64,000 bases of DNA from Brotaphodocola catenula (GTDB lineage: Bacteria > Bacillota > Clostridia > Lachnospirales > Lachnospiraceae): NCBI GenBank assembly GCA_020686985.1, contig JAJEPU010000003.1, positions 1-64,000 on the forward strand, given 5' to 3'. The notes under the pieces were generated by a model. The model did no database searches. It was not told where the DNA came from and saw only the letters and a program-made list of their open reading frames with translations. Below, in pieces: positions 18,015 to 27,155 of the stretch. Position 1 is the first letter of the stretch. Each line of letters starts with the position of its first letter. The position numbers and the translations under genes were made by a program.

Positions 18015-18896
18015 ATGAAGCAGAAGCAGACAAGATCAGTATCCATCGATGTCTTATATCTGCCGGCGCTGGTATTGCTGACAGTGTTTGTCGTATACCC
18101 GCTGCTTTCCGGAATCCAGATTTCCTTTACGAACTGGAACGGATACTCTTCTACATACAAGTATGTGGGATTTGCAAACTATGTCAAAATGTTTAAGGAC
18201 AAGATGTTTTATACCGCGTTGAAGAATACCTTCCTCTACGGTGTCGGAAGTACAACGATTCAGACAATTGTTGGAGTAGCGTATGCCTTACTTCTGCAAA
18301 AGAGATTTCACGGACAGACGCTTACCCGCGTAATTGTCTATCTGCCGGCGATGATTGCTTCGCTGATCATGGGTTATATTTCCTACTTCCTTGTACAGTA
18401 CAATCACGGTGCCATCAACGATATCGTGATGCTGTTCGGAAAAGCACCGGTTGACTGGATGGCAGACGGCAAGCGTGCTGTATGGATCATCGTAGTCATC
18501 AATGCATTGCAGTTCGTAGGAAAGACGATGATCATCATGATCGCAGGACTTCAGGGCATTCCGGAATCCTACGAGGAGGCAGCCGAGATTGACGGCGCCG
18601 GTTATCTTCAGAGACTTCGCTACATCACATTACCACTCCTTCTTCCGGCAATCACAACGAGCGTTGTCCTCAACCTGATCGGTGGACTGAAGCTGTTCGG
18701 CATCATCCTTTCAACGACCTCCGGTGGTCCGGGATATTCTTCCCACTCCCTCTCCACCTTGATTAACTACCTGTACTTTCAGAATCAGAATGCAGGATAT
18801 TCCGCAGCCGTTGGACTTTGCCTGTTTGTTATCATCATGATTATCGGAACGATCGTGCGTCGTTTTCTTGAGAAGAAAGTGGAGGGGCTTAGCTAA
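18015..18896 (+). CDS. ABC transporter permease, MalF-like
   Basis: A 293-residue inner permease subunit of a carbohydrate-type ABC importer with six predicted membrane segments. The first is LYLPALVLLTVFVVYPLLSG. The ATPase-contact loop is EEAAEIDGAGYLQRLRYITLPLLLP (EAA motif). Start ATG 18015 is preferred to GTG 18006 because AAGGAG at 17999-18004 is then 10 bases upstream. Its stop TAA shares one base with the ATG of the next permease gene. Confidence 0.92.
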   Translation: MKQKQTRSVSIDVLYLPALVLLTVFVVYPLLSGIQISFTNWNGYSSTYKYVGFANYVKMFKDKMFYTALKNTFLYGVGSTTIQTIVGVAYALLLQKRFHGQTLTRVIVYLPAMIASLIMGYISYFLVQYNHGAINDIVMLFGKAPVDWMADGKRAVWIIVVINALQFVGKTMIIMIAGLQGIPESYEEAAEIDGAGYLQRLRYITLPLLLPAITTSVVLNLIGGLKLFGIILSTTSGGPGYSSHSLSTLINYLYFQNQNAGYSAAVGLCLFVIIMIIGTIVRRFLEKKVEGLS

Positions 18897-19714
18897 TGAA
18901 AAAGAAAGACAGAACATGGCTCCAGACGCTGGTAGCGCTTTTGATCATTGCACTTCACATCACACCGTTTTACATTATGGTCAACATGTCCTTAAAGGAG
19001 TTGTCAGATCGTTCTTCGAGATGGATGCCGGCACTGCATCCGTACTTCCAGAACTATCCGACTGCGATTGAACACGGAAATCTTCTCTCTGCCATGTGGA
19101 ATACCTGGATCATTGCCTTCCTTTCGGTTATCATCATCGTGGTAGCGGGAGCAATGGCAGCTTATCCGCTCGCAAGAAAGACGAGCAGAAGAAACCGCAT
19201 CATCCTGACTTTGATTGTTGGAGTTATGATGGTACCTCAGTTAAGTATTCTGGTTCCTCTGTATAAGGAAATGGTATCCTTAAAGGGAATCAACCATCTA
19301 TGGGGTATCGTGATTGTATCTGCAACCTTCCATCTTCCGATGGCAATTTACATGTACAGCAACTTTATCAAGAGCATTCCGAAGGATCTCGATGAGGCGG
19401 CAATGATCGATGGATGTAGCATGATGCAGTCCTTCTTCTATGTCATCCTTCCGTGTCTGAAATCCACGACCGTCAGCGTTATCATCCTGAACGGTGTTGG
19501 AATCTGGAATGACTATCAGTTCCAGCTGTATTTCTTGCAGAAACCGGCAATGCGGACGATCACGCTGGCAATCAGCACCTTCTTTACGGATTCCAAACAG
19601 GATCTGGGTGCGGCAGCAGCGGCAGCATTCATCGTAGTGCTTCCACCGGTAATGGCATACATCTTCTTACAGAAGTACTTCGTAAAGGGTGCTATGGACA
19701 GTGCTGTGAAGTAA
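18896..19714 (+). CDS. ABC transporter permease, MalG-like
   Basis: A 272-residue partner permease. It begins with KKKDRTWLQTL before the first membrane helix and carries the EAA loop DLDEAAMIDGCSMMQSFFYVILPCLKS and the terminal KYFVKGAMDSAVK typical of MalG-like subunits. The ATG overlaps the stop of the previous gene (TAATG), so translation is coupled. No ATP-binding subunit follows; a shared MsmK/UgpC-type ATPase encoded elsewhere is expected, as is common for such operons. Confidence 0.92.
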   Translation: MKKKDRTWLQTLVALLIIALHITPFYIMVNMSLKELSDRSSRWMPALHPYFQNYPTAIEHGNLLSAMWNTWIIAFLSVIIIVVAGAMAAYPLARKTSRRNRIILTLIVGVMMVPQLSILVPLYKEMVSLKGINHLWGIVIVSATFHLPMAIYMYSNFIKSIPKDLDEAAMIDGCSMMQSFFYVILPCLKSTTVSVIILNGVGIWNDYQFQLYFLQKPAMRTITLAISTFFTDSKQDLGAAAAAAFIVVLPPVMAYIFLQKYFVKGAMDSAVK

Positions 19715-19716
19715 GT

Positions 19717-19804
19717 ATGACTGCTTAATGTTAATGAAAGCGGACGAGAACGAAGTAACGGATTGCCTGCTTGATGAGACGATAGACGATCAGCGGGCAG
19801 TCAT
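19717..19804 (+). other. Long-range inverted repeat between permease and phosphodiesterase genes
   Basis: ATGACTGC (19717-19724) is complementary to GCAGTCAT (19797-19804), enclosing 72 bases. It may fold into an intercistronic structure that lowers expression of the last gene. Only the pairing is seen. Confidence 0.4.
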
Positions 19805-19860
19805 AGGAGTTGAGAGAAAAGAAACAGAAAGGGTACGATAAAAACGCTGAGGTGAAGATG

Positions 19861-20715
19861 ATGGAGACAAAGGCATATCAGGAGACAATGAAAAAATTAT
19901 ACGATGTGGAGAATCATGACGTTCTGATCGCTTCACATCGTGGAAAATTTTCTTCGAGTGTGATGGAGAATACCTCTCTCGCCTTTCTGACTGCGATCGG
20001 AGAGGGCGCTGACATGGTAGAGATGGATCTGGAAGAGACAAAGGACGGACGAATCGTCGGTCATCATGACAATGATATGAAGCGTCTGTTCCACAACGAC
20101 GGAAAGATCGGTGATTACACCTTGGAAGAGCTGAAAGCGATGCCGGTTTACAACTACGTCGGAGAGATCTGCGTGGAGGGAATCGAGACATTTGATGAGA
20201 TTCTTGACAGGCTGAAGGACAAGACAATTCTCGTTCTCGACAAGTGCTGGGACTGCTGGGATAAGGTTTACGAGCTTCTGTGCGAGAAGGAGATGGTCGA
20301 TCAGGCGATCTTCAAGTTCTATCTCAAGGATGAGGAGCCGATGAAGTGGGCAAAGACACACAGCGATTGCATCTTCATTCCGATGTGCGGAGATCCGAAG
20401 CTCTTCCCGAAGCTGTTAGAGCTGGACGAGTGCGCATCTGTTCCGGCGGTTGAGATTCTGCCTCACGCTGTGGATGAGCCGATTTTCTCAGAAGAGAGTT
20501 TTCAGTGGCTGAAAGATCATCAGATCAAGATCTGGTGCAACTCCTTAAGTCTGGCAAAACGCCTTGTCTACGGTGCAGGATATGACGATCTTCTGTCTCT
20601 GCGCTATGGCGGAGACAAGGGCTGGAAAGAGCTGGTTCGCCGTGGCGTACAGATTCTTCAGACAGACTGGCCGTATGAGGTATCCTGCTATTTAAAGGAA
20701 AACAAGATGCGGTAA
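19861..20715 (+). CDS. Glycerophosphodiester phosphodiesterase family protein
   Basis: A GDPD-fold enzyme, expected to cleave glycerophosphodiesters to glycerol 3-phosphate and an alcohol. The catalytic features are visible: ASHRG with His26, MENTSLAF with Glu36, the metal pair in VEMDLEETKDG, and GHHDND as the second His. No signal peptide is present, so it works on imported substrate. ATG 19861 with GAGGTG about 6 bases upstream is the better start; the frame extends to 19810 with poor context. As the last gene of the ABC operon it hints that the imported compound is a phosphodiester or glycerol conjugate. Confidence 0.85.
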   Translation: METKAYQETMKKLYDVENHDVLIASHRGKFSSSVMENTSLAFLTAIGEGADMVEMDLEETKDGRIVGHHDNDMKRLFHNDGKIGDYTLEELKAMPVYNYVGEICVEGIETFDEILDRLKDKTILVLDKCWDCWDKVYELLCEKEMVDQAIFKFYLKDEEPMKWAKTHSDCIFIPMCGDPKLFPKLLELDECASVPAVEILPHAVDEPIFSEESFQWLKDHQIKIWCNSLSLAKRLVYGAGYDDLLSLRYGGDKGWKELVRRGVQILQTDWPYEVSCYLKENKMR

Positions 20716-20770
20716 TGGCAATGACAATCGGAGATCTTTGCGGGAAGTGGACAGAGGAAGCGTTTCGGTA

Positions 20771-20799
20771 TTGAAAAATGGTCGGGAATCAAGTACAAT
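20771..20799 (+). promoter_or_regulatory. Promoter before the SNF2 gene
   Basis: TTGAAA (20771-20776), a 17-base spacer and TACAAT (20794-20799). It would give a leader of about 160 bases before the SNF2 start, containing the structured segment at 20824-20900. Confidence 0.6.
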
Positions 20800-20823
20800 A
20801 AAAGGAAATGCAAGGATAAACTT

Positions 20824-20900
20824 AGAGTGGATGCCTTCCTCGCTTTAAATCGCTTTAGAGAGGGGGATTTAAAGGCTTTTCGGATGGGAGACAGTTCCGA
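20824..20900 (+). other. Structured leader segment related to one at 26120
   Basis: It begins AGAGTGGATG (20824-20833) and ends GGGAGACA (20886-20893) plus GTTCC. The same two words occur in the same order at 26125 and 26179. Internally CTTTAAATC and GATTTAAAG form a perfect 9-bp stem. Whether it is an RNA element or a small repeat is open. Confidence 0.4.
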
Positions 20901-20966
20901 TAACATACAGCCTGTGAAAGGATAGACCGAGACGATCTGGTCCGGATCGTCCGGAAGGAAAACCGT

Positions 20967-23900
20967 ATGAAAATTACCGAAATGAAAACCAGCACTTTCT
21001 GGAAAGGAGAACTTGGGGTTCAGGCGTCGGTAGAAGACGCGGGCAATCATTATGAAATAAGTCTTTTTGTCAAGGGTAGTCAGCTGAACGGCTACTCTTG
21101 TTCTTGTGTAAAGACTGGTTTGAAAAAATATGTAATGTGTGAGCATGAAAAGTTTGTCTGGGAGGCCTGGCAGAAAGAACAGGCGATCAAGAATGGCAGA
21201 CCGGTCATGACCTCCCAGGAGATCCGCACAATGATTCGGGAATACACAAACCGTGAGGTTGCCCAGATTGTGCAGGAGGGAGAAGTGCGCGGAATTTGCC
21301 TGATTCCGAGACTGATTTTGAAGAGAGATGGGGGAACAAGTCTCGAATTTAAGATCGGGCGGGATCGGACGTATGTTGTCAAAGATCTCGCGGAGTTTGT
21401 CCATGCGGTTGAGAGCGGAACCCAGATTTCTTATGGAAAGACGCTGAGTTTCCACCACAGCCTCGACTCGTTTGTCGAGGAGGACAGACCGCTCTGTGCT
21501 TTTTTGATGGAGCTTGTCAATGTCTATCAGGAGCATTTTGAGCAGTTTCGGAAAAGCTCTTTTGTGACAGTCAAAGAACTTCGGGAGCTGAATTTGAGCA
21601 GGGGCAATCGTGACCGCTTCTTCAAGCTGATGGAGGGGCGAGAGCTGGAGGTTGAGGATCTTCAGGGAAACAGCATGCAGATGAAGGTCAGAGAAGAGCT
21701 GATTCCGATACCGGTTCAGATAGAGCGCGCAGGACGTGACGGTGTGAAGATCCATGTGGACGAGAACATCTATGGATTTTCGGGTGAGACGCGCTGGTAT
21801 GTTGGAATCGGTCTGCATCTGATGTGCATGGAACCGCTTGTCTCGGCACAGATGGACATTTTTCTTTCCCAGATGCTCAAGGACAGGCGCAGTCACACGA
21901 TGGAGATTCAGGATCGGGATATGCCTCTTTTTTATGAGCGAGTGTTAAAAAAGATTCTTCCATACACGCAGATGGACGTCAAGGATATCGATCTTGAGAG
22001 CTATCGCCCACAGGAACTTCGCGCCTCGTTCTCGTTTGACAGTCCGGCGTCGGGAGTGCTGACGATGAAGCCGGTGCTTTCTTATGGAGATTTCTCGTTC
22101 CAGCCGATTGAGGATGACAAGGTTCCGAGAACGGTGTGCAGGGATGTTCCGGGAGAATTCCGGATCAGTCAGGTCATCACGCGCTATTTTAAATATCAGG
22201 ATGAGCAGAGCCAGACATTATTGATTCGCAACGATGACGATGGGATGTATCGGCTCTTGAATGAGGGCATGAAAGAGTTCATGGTGCTCGGTGAGGTCTA
22301 TATGTCCGATTCGGCGAAGAAGATCCGTGTGCTTCCGCCACCTTCCGTTGAAGTCCGTGTCCAGGCACAGGAGGGCTGGCTCAATCTCGATGTCGAGGCG
22401 GATGGAATGACGTCGGAACAGTTTCAGAAGATTCTTGCGGGTTATGATCCGAAAAAACCATATTATCGTTTGAAGAGTGGAGAATTTCTGCGCCTCGATG
22501 CCGGCGGAATGGTCACGGTTGCCCGCCTTGTCGATGGGCTTGAGGTCGATCGTGCCCTGCTTGCGGAAGGGAAGATTCGCGTGCCCGCGTTTCGCGCTCT
22601 GTATCTTGACAGTGTGCTCAAGGAAGGAAGCGGAATCACGTTTTACCGCGATAATTTGTTCAAGGCGCTTGTGCGCGGGATGAAGTCGGTGGAGGACAGT
22701 GACTATGAGATTCCGGAGACGCTTCGTCCGGTGCTTAGAGAATATCAGAAGACGGGATATCGTTGGATGAGAACGCTTGATGCGTGGAGCTTTGGCGGAA
22801 TTCTTGCAGACGACATGGGTCTTGGAAAGACGATTCAGGTGATCACACTCCTGCTCGATGAGACACAGAGAAATCCTGATTCTGCGTTTCTGATTGTCTG
22901 CCCGGCATCTCTTGTCTACAACTGGGAGCAGGAGATTCGGCGATTCGCACCGGCTCTTCCGGTTCAGACCGTCGCAGGAAATGCAGGAGAGCGTGAGGCT
23001 GTGCTCAAGGAAGTAGGACCGGGTGTCCTGATCACCTCCTACGATCTGTTAAAGAGGGATGTGATGTGGTATCAGGATCGGAAATTCCGATTCCAGATTC
23101 TAGATGAGGCACAGTACATCAAGAATCCGGCGACTCAGGGCGCAAAAGCAGTCAAGATGATCCAGTCTCAGACAAGGTTTGCGCTGACCGGAACGCCGAT
23201 TGAGAACCGACTGAGCGAGCTTTGGAGCATTTTTGAATATCTGATGCCGGGATTTTTGCACACCTACTCAGGATTTAAGAAGAAATTTGAGCTTCCGATC
23301 GTGCGCGACGGTGATCGACGGGCACTGGAAGATTTGAGAAGGCTGACCGGACCGTTTATCCTGCGTCGAATGAAACAGGATGTCCTCAAGGAGCTTCCGG
23401 AGAAGCTCGAGACTGTGGTCTACTCGCAGGCGGAGGCGACCCAGCAGGATCTCTATCGCGCTTCGGCAATGCAGTTGAAGGAAGAGATTCAGAATATGGA
23501 CGGCGGAATCGGGGAGAACCGGATTCAGATTTTGGCGGGACTCACGAGACTGCGCCAGATTTGTTGCGACCCGGCACTCTGCTATACGAATTACCGCGGA
23601 GCGTCCGCAAAGCTCGATACCTGTGTCGAACTGATTCAGGGAGGAATTGCGGGAGGTCACAAGATCCTTTTGTTCTCCCAGTTTACTTCGATGTTAGAGC
23701 GAATCGCGACGCGCCTGACGAAGGAGGGAATTTCCTATCATATGTTGACGGGGTCTACCCCGAAGGAGGAGCGAATTCGACTTGCTGGTGCATTCCAGAG
23801 CGATGAGGTGCCGATTTTCCTGATTTCATTGAAGGCAGGTGGCACGGGACTGAACCTGACTTCGGCAGATATCGTAATCCACTACGATCCGTGGTGGAAT

Positions 23901-24113
23901 GTCGCAGCTCAGAATCAGGCGACTGACCGCACACATCGAATCGGGCAGGAGAAACAGGTATCGGTATTCAAGCTGATTATGAAGGATACGATTGAGGAGA
24001 GCATCCTCAGACTTCAGGAGCAGAAACAGGATCTTGCACGCCAGGTCATTGAGGGCGAGACGCTCTCGCTGACTTCTTTGAGCAGGGAGGAACTGTTGAA
24101 GCTGTTGTCGTAA
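20967..24113 (+). CDS. SNF2-family helicase with SWIM zinc finger
   Basis: A 1,048-residue Swi2/Snf2 DNA translocase. The N-terminus has a SWIM zinc finger, C-x-C-x10-C-x-H at residues 45-60. A middle region of about 500 residues is typical of bacterial SNF2 proteins. The motor follows: LADDMGLGKTIQVI (Walker A), LDEAQYIKNP (DEAQ box), LTGTPIENRLSELWS, and in the second half SQFTSMLERI, LKAGGTGLNLTSADIVI and DRTHRIGQEKQV. It probably remodels protein-DNA or polymerase complexes. The next gene begins 88 bases later and may be cotranscribed. Bacterial members often lie near restriction or defence genes, but none is here. Confidence 0.93.
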   Translation: MKITEMKTSTFWKGELGVQASVEDAGNHYEISLFVKGSQLNGYSCSCVKTGLKKYVMCEHEKFVWEAWQKEQAIKNGRPVMTSQEIRTMIREYTNREVAQIVQEGEVRGICLIPRLILKRDGGTSLEFKIGRDRTYVVKDLAEFVHAVESGTQISYGKTLSFHHSLDSFVEEDRPLCAFLMELVNVYQEHFEQFRKSSFVTVKELRELNLSRGNRDRFFKLMEGRELEVEDLQGNSMQMKVREELIPIPVQIERAGRDGVKIHVDENIYGFSGETRWYVGIGLHLMCMEPLVSAQMDIFLSQMLKDRRSHTMEIQDRDMPLFYERVLKKILPYTQMDVKDIDLESYRPQELRASFSFDSPASGVLTMKPVLSYGDFSFQPIEDDKVPRTVCRDVPGEFRISQVITRYFKYQDEQSQTLLIRNDDDGMYRLLNEGMKEFMVLGEVYMSDSAKKIRVLPPPSVEVRVQAQEGWLNLDVEADGMTSEQFQKILAGYDPKKPYYRLKSGEFLRLDAGGMVTVARLVDGLEVDRALLAEGKIRVPAFRALYLDSVLKEGSGITFYRDNLFKALVRGMKSVEDSDYEIPETLRPVLREYQKTGYRWMRTLDAWSFGGILADDMGLGKTIQVITLLLDETQRNPDSAFLIVCPASLVYNWEQEIRRFAPALPVQTVAGNAGEREAVLKEVGPGVLITSYDLLKRDVMWYQDRKFRFQILDEAQYIKNPATQGAKAVKMIQSQTRFALTGTPIENRLSELWSIFEYLMPGFLHTYSGFKKKFELPIVRDGDRRALEDLRRLTGPFILRRMKQDVLKELPEKLETVVYSQAEATQQDLYRASAMQLKEEIQNMDGGIGENRIQILAGLTRLRQICCDPALCYTNYRGASAKLDTCVELIQGGIAGGHKILLFSQFTSMLERIATRLTKEGISYHMLTGSTPKEERIRLAGAFQSDEVPIFLISLKAGGTGLNLTSADIVIHYDPWWNVAAQNQATDRTHRIGQEKQVSVFKLIMKDTIEESILRLQEQKQDLARQVIEGETLSLTSLSREELLKLLS

Positions 24114-24201
24114 TGTTTTGTCACTCAATATACGAACAAAATATAAGAATAAAATAAAAAACGAAATACAGAAAAACAGACAGAAAGGATGGCAGAAGAA
24201 C

Positions 24202-26121
24202 ATGGCTTTATATGATTACATCGGCGCGCTTCGTCAGGGACGAAAACAGTATCAGCTCGCAGTTTCAAAAGGTGAGTACCCGTATCTTCCGGTGCTGGAT
24301 CAGATTCTTGCGAACACAGATATTGTCTCGGAAGTGAATCTTGGCGTGATCGATGTTCCACTTGAGAAGATTGTGGGAACGAAGACACAGGGAAGGACGG
24401 AGGCATTTGCCGGCAACTTCATGCCTCTTCTCGGAGAAAAGACGGAGTTCGGAGCAAAGTGGGCGTACCTTTACGATCATCAGATCGAAGAGGGAATTCA
24501 TGACCCGATTGTGGCGTATGAGTTTATGAACCGTTACTATGTGCAGGAGGGAAATAAGCGTGTCAGCGTTCTCAAATATGTGCATGCATACAGCATTTCA
24601 GCATCGGTGATCCGCCTGATTCCGAGACGGACAGATGATAAGGACATCCGACTCTACTATGAATTCCTGGATTTTTATCAGGTGTCCTTCAACTCGGATG
24701 TCTGGTTCAGCGAGGAGGGACGTTACAACAAACTTCTCGAGGAGATGGGAAAGAAGCCGGGAGAGGTCTGGACGGAAGATGAGAGGCAGTATTTTAAGAG
24801 TGCCCATGACCGTTTTTCCAAAGTGTTTGAGGAGAAACGCTCAGAAGACATGGAGATGACGGCATCGGATGCCTTTCTTGACTATGTGATGATTTATGGA
24901 TATGAAGAGATCAAAGATCGCACGGCGGATCAGATGACGCAGGATTTGAACAAGATCTGGGAGGAACTGCTTCAGCAGTCACGCGGTGGAAAGATTGCAG
25001 TCGTTCAACAGCCGGAGGAAGCAGAGGCGGCAGCTCCGTCCCGCCTGATGGACTGGTTCCGCCCGTCGATCGAGCCGGAGATGCTCAAACTTGGTTTCAT
25101 CTATGCACGTGACCGCGAACACTCGAGCCGAGTCTATTCACAGGAGCTCGGACGCATGTACCTTGAGCAGTGTTTTGATGGAAGACTCAAGACGGCGATT
25201 TTTGAGAATGCGGAGACTGAGGAACAGGTCGATGAGGCGATCAAGCAGGCAGTGAAAGAGGGATGCAACGTAATCTTTGCAACAATGCCACAGATGGCAC
25301 TCTCCTGTGTGAAGTCGGCGCTGGATCATCCATCCGTCCGTTTTTTCAACTGTTCCGTAAATATTTCCTACACTTCGATTTATACGTATTATACGCGTAT
25401 CTATGAGGCGAAGTTCCTGATGGGAGCGCTGGCGGCAGCGATGAGCGATTCTGAGAAGCTCGGCTATCTCGGAGATTTTCCGAGCTATGGGAGAATCAGC
25501 AGTATCAATGCGTTTGCGATGGGCGCGAGAATGATCAATCCGCGTGCAAAGGTTTATCTGCGCTGGTCGGGCATCCGTCCGGAGTACGACACCGTTGATT
25601 GGGAGAAAGAGGGAATCCGATATATCTCCGGAAATGATATGATTACGCCGAATATGGCATCGAGAGAGTTTGGTCTCTTCCATCGGTGTGAGGACGGAAA
25701 GGTTGAGAACCTGGCGACAACGCTCTGTGATTGGGGGAAATTTTATGAGCGCATTGTCCGCCTGATCTGCCGTGGTGCGCTCGACTCGAAGGATTTGAAG
25801 GGAAAGAAGGCGGTCAACTTCTGGTGGGGCATGTCTGCCGATGTGCTCGATGTGGTATGTACGGAGAATTTGCCACAGTACACAAAACGTTTGATTCGTT
25901 TCTTGAAGAGCTCGATCCGCAGTGGCTCGTTCCAACCGTTTGAGGGACCGATTTCCGCCCAGAATGGAATTATCGTGGGAGAGGAAGGACGCAGTCTGAC
26001 ACCGGAGGAGATTGTGCGGATGGATTGGCTGGCTGAGAATATCGTGGGAGAGATTCCGCCGGTTGAGTATTTCCGGGATGAGATTCAGCCACAGATTCGC
26101 TTGAAACTGGAGCATGCCTGA
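24202..26121 (+). CDS. ParB-like domain fused to a BMP-family binding domain, cytoplasmic
   Basis: A 639-residue protein with two parts. Residues 1 to about 265 contain a ParB/sulfiredoxin-like segment (LGVIDVPLEKIVGTKTQGR, then YYVQEGNKRVSVLKYV, the GNKR-type motif). From about 295 on (LKLGFIYARDREHSSRVYSQELGR) it is a BMP/Med-type periplasmic-binding fold with FATMPQMALSCV, EAKFLMGALAAAMS and LGYLGDFPSYGRISSINAFAMGA. BMP proteins normally are lipoproteins that bind nucleosides outside the cell. Here there is no signal peptide or lipobox, so it should be an intracellular sensor. ATG 24202 is chosen over an upstream TTG because of the AAGGA and AGAAG sites. Function is unknown. Confidence 0.75.
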   Translation: MALYDYIGALRQGRKQYQLAVSKGEYPYLPVLDQILANTDIVSEVNLGVIDVPLEKIVGTKTQGRTEAFAGNFMPLLGEKTEFGAKWAYLYDHQIEEGIHDPIVAYEFMNRYYVQEGNKRVSVLKYVHAYSISASVIRLIPRRTDDKDIRLYYEFLDFYQVSFNSDVWFSEEGRYNKLLEEMGKKPGEVWTEDERQYFKSAHDRFSKVFEEKRSEDMEMTASDAFLDYVMIYGYEEIKDRTADQMTQDLNKIWEELLQQSRGGKIAVVQQPEEAEAAAPSRLMDWFRPSIEPEMLKLGFIYARDREHSSRVYSQELGRMYLEQCFDGRLKTAIFENAETEEQVDEAIKQAVKEGCNVIFATMPQMALSCVKSALDHPSVRFFNCSVNISYTSIYTYYTRIYEAKFLMGALAAAMSDSEKLGYLGDFPSYGRISSINAFAMGARMINPRAKVYLRWSGIRPEYDTVDWEKEGIRYISGNDMITPNMASREFGLFHRCEDGKVENLATTLCDWGKFYERIVRLICRGALDSKDLKGKKAVNFWWGMSADVLDVVCTENLPQYTKRLIRFLKSSIRSGSFQPFEGPISAQNGIIVGEEGRSLTPEEIVRMDWLAENIVGEIPPVEYFRDEIQPQIRLKLEHA

Positions 26122-26217
26122 CTCAGAGTGGATGTCCCCCTCTTCGATATCTGGGAGATCGCAAAATTTCTAAAGGAGGGGAGACAATCCCTTCTGAGTC
26201 ATACGCTTCGCAAGCGT
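26120..26217 (+). other. Long stem-loop pair after the BMP-like gene
   Basis: GACTCAGA (26120-26127) pairs with TCTGAGTC (26193-26200). Inside, GGAT/ATCC, GTC/GAC and CCCCTC/GAGGGG extend the stem almost continuously. A second perfect hairpin, ACGCTT-CGC-AAGCGT, lies at 26203-26217. The first starts inside the stop codon of the BMP-like gene. No T-run follows, so it is not a standard terminator. Confidence 0.6.
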
Positions 26218-26308
26218 CGACTTGAAATGTTATCTAAAGTAGAGGGACAGAGAATATCTTAAGTGTGTCTGACAGAGAAAATGAGGAGATAGGGCAAGGG
26301 GAAAAATT

Positions 26309-26911
26309 ATGAAAATATTGGTACTGGCAGACGACGAATCCAAAGTGTTGTACGAGCACTTTGATCCGGAAAAGATCAGAGATGTTGATCTGATTCTGGC
26401 ATGTGGGGATTTGAGGAGAAATTATCTTGATTTTTTTGCCTCAGTCAGCCGTGCGCCGGTGCTGTATGTGCTGGGAAATCATGATCACTGGAACAAAGAA
26501 GAGAGAATCGGCGGATGTATCTGCATTGAAGATGACATCTATGTGTACAAGGGAGTCCGGATTCTCGGGCTCGGCGGTTCGATGCGCTACCGCCAGGACG
26601 CTGTGAATCAGTACACGGAACAGCAGATGGAGAAGAGAATTCGCCATCTCTGGCTGAAACTTCGCAGACGCAAGGGATTTGACATTCTGCTCACCCATGC
26701 TCCGGCGAAAGGACTGAATGATATGGAAGATCTTCCGCATCAGGGCTTTGCCTGCTTTCTTGAATTGCTTGAGAAGTATCAGCCGAAGTTTTTCATTCAC
26801 GGTCATGTCCATGCAACCTATGGAAAAGGGTTTAAGCGCAAGGACAAGTATCAGAATACGACAGTCATCAATGCCTATGATCACTATATCATCGAGTATC
26901 CGGAAACGTGA
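26309..26911 (+). CDS. Calcineurin-like metallophosphoesterase
   Basis: A 200-residue phosphoesterase with the two-metal motif set: ADDES in place of the usual D-x-H, ACGDLRRNYLD, LGNHDHW, LTHAP and HGHVHATYG. The first motif lacks the usual histidine (LADDESK rather than SDTHG), which may change metal binding or specificity. Cytoplasmic by lack of a signal. Substrate unknown. It lies after the BMP-like gene by about 190 bases and ends at a clear terminator. Confidence 0.88.
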   Translation: MKILVLADDESKVLYEHFDPEKIRDVDLILACGDLRRNYLDFFASVSRAPVLYVLGNHDHWNKEERIGGCICIEDDIYVYKGVRILGLGGSMRYRQDAVNQYTEQQMEKRIRHLWLKLRRRKGFDILLTHAPAKGLNDMEDLPHQGFACFLELLEKYQPKFFIHGHVHATYGKGFKRKDKYQNTTVINAYDHYIIEYPET

Positions 26912-26940
26912 GAATGAGAATACGAATTGTGATGAGAGAG

Positions 26941-26972
26941 GAGATTCCCTTTTTTTGGGGAATCTCTTTTTG
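26941..26972 (+). terminator. Terminator after the phosphoesterase gene
   Basis: GAGATTCCC (26941-26949) pairs with GGGAATCTC (26958-26966), followed by TTTTTGG. The T-rich loop makes it look usable on either strand. Confidence 0.8.
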
Positions 26973-27006
26973 GATGAAAATCCTTAATAAAACCTATAAA
27001 ACATAC

Positions 27007-27062
27007 TTGACAAATAGGTAAAGCAGGATTATAATACAGACAATTCCTAGTAAATAAGTAGG
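27007..27062 (+). promoter_or_regulatory. Consensus promoter and palindromic operator of cysK-cymR
   Basis: TTGACA (27007-27012), exact 17-base spacer, TATAAT (27030-27035): a perfect sigma-A promoter. Ten bases downstream lies CCTAGTAAATAAGTAGG (27046-27062), an interrupted palindrome with CCTA/TAGG arms. Its place over the transcript start region and the Rrf2-family regulator encoded in the operon suggest that the regulator binds here and represses. That link is inferred. Confidence 0.75.
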
Positions 27063-27155
27063 ATAACCTAAGAATAAAGAGTTGGATGGATTTTGTAGCC
27101 GTGAAGGCGCAAGACAATTATGAAAAATCAAATCAGTGAAAGGATGGGAACGAAT

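Noticed and set aside
20688-21896. 402-codon minus-strand frame inside the SNF2 gene
   Set aside because: Lies opposite strongly conserved SNF2 coding sequence; composition is that of a shadow frame.
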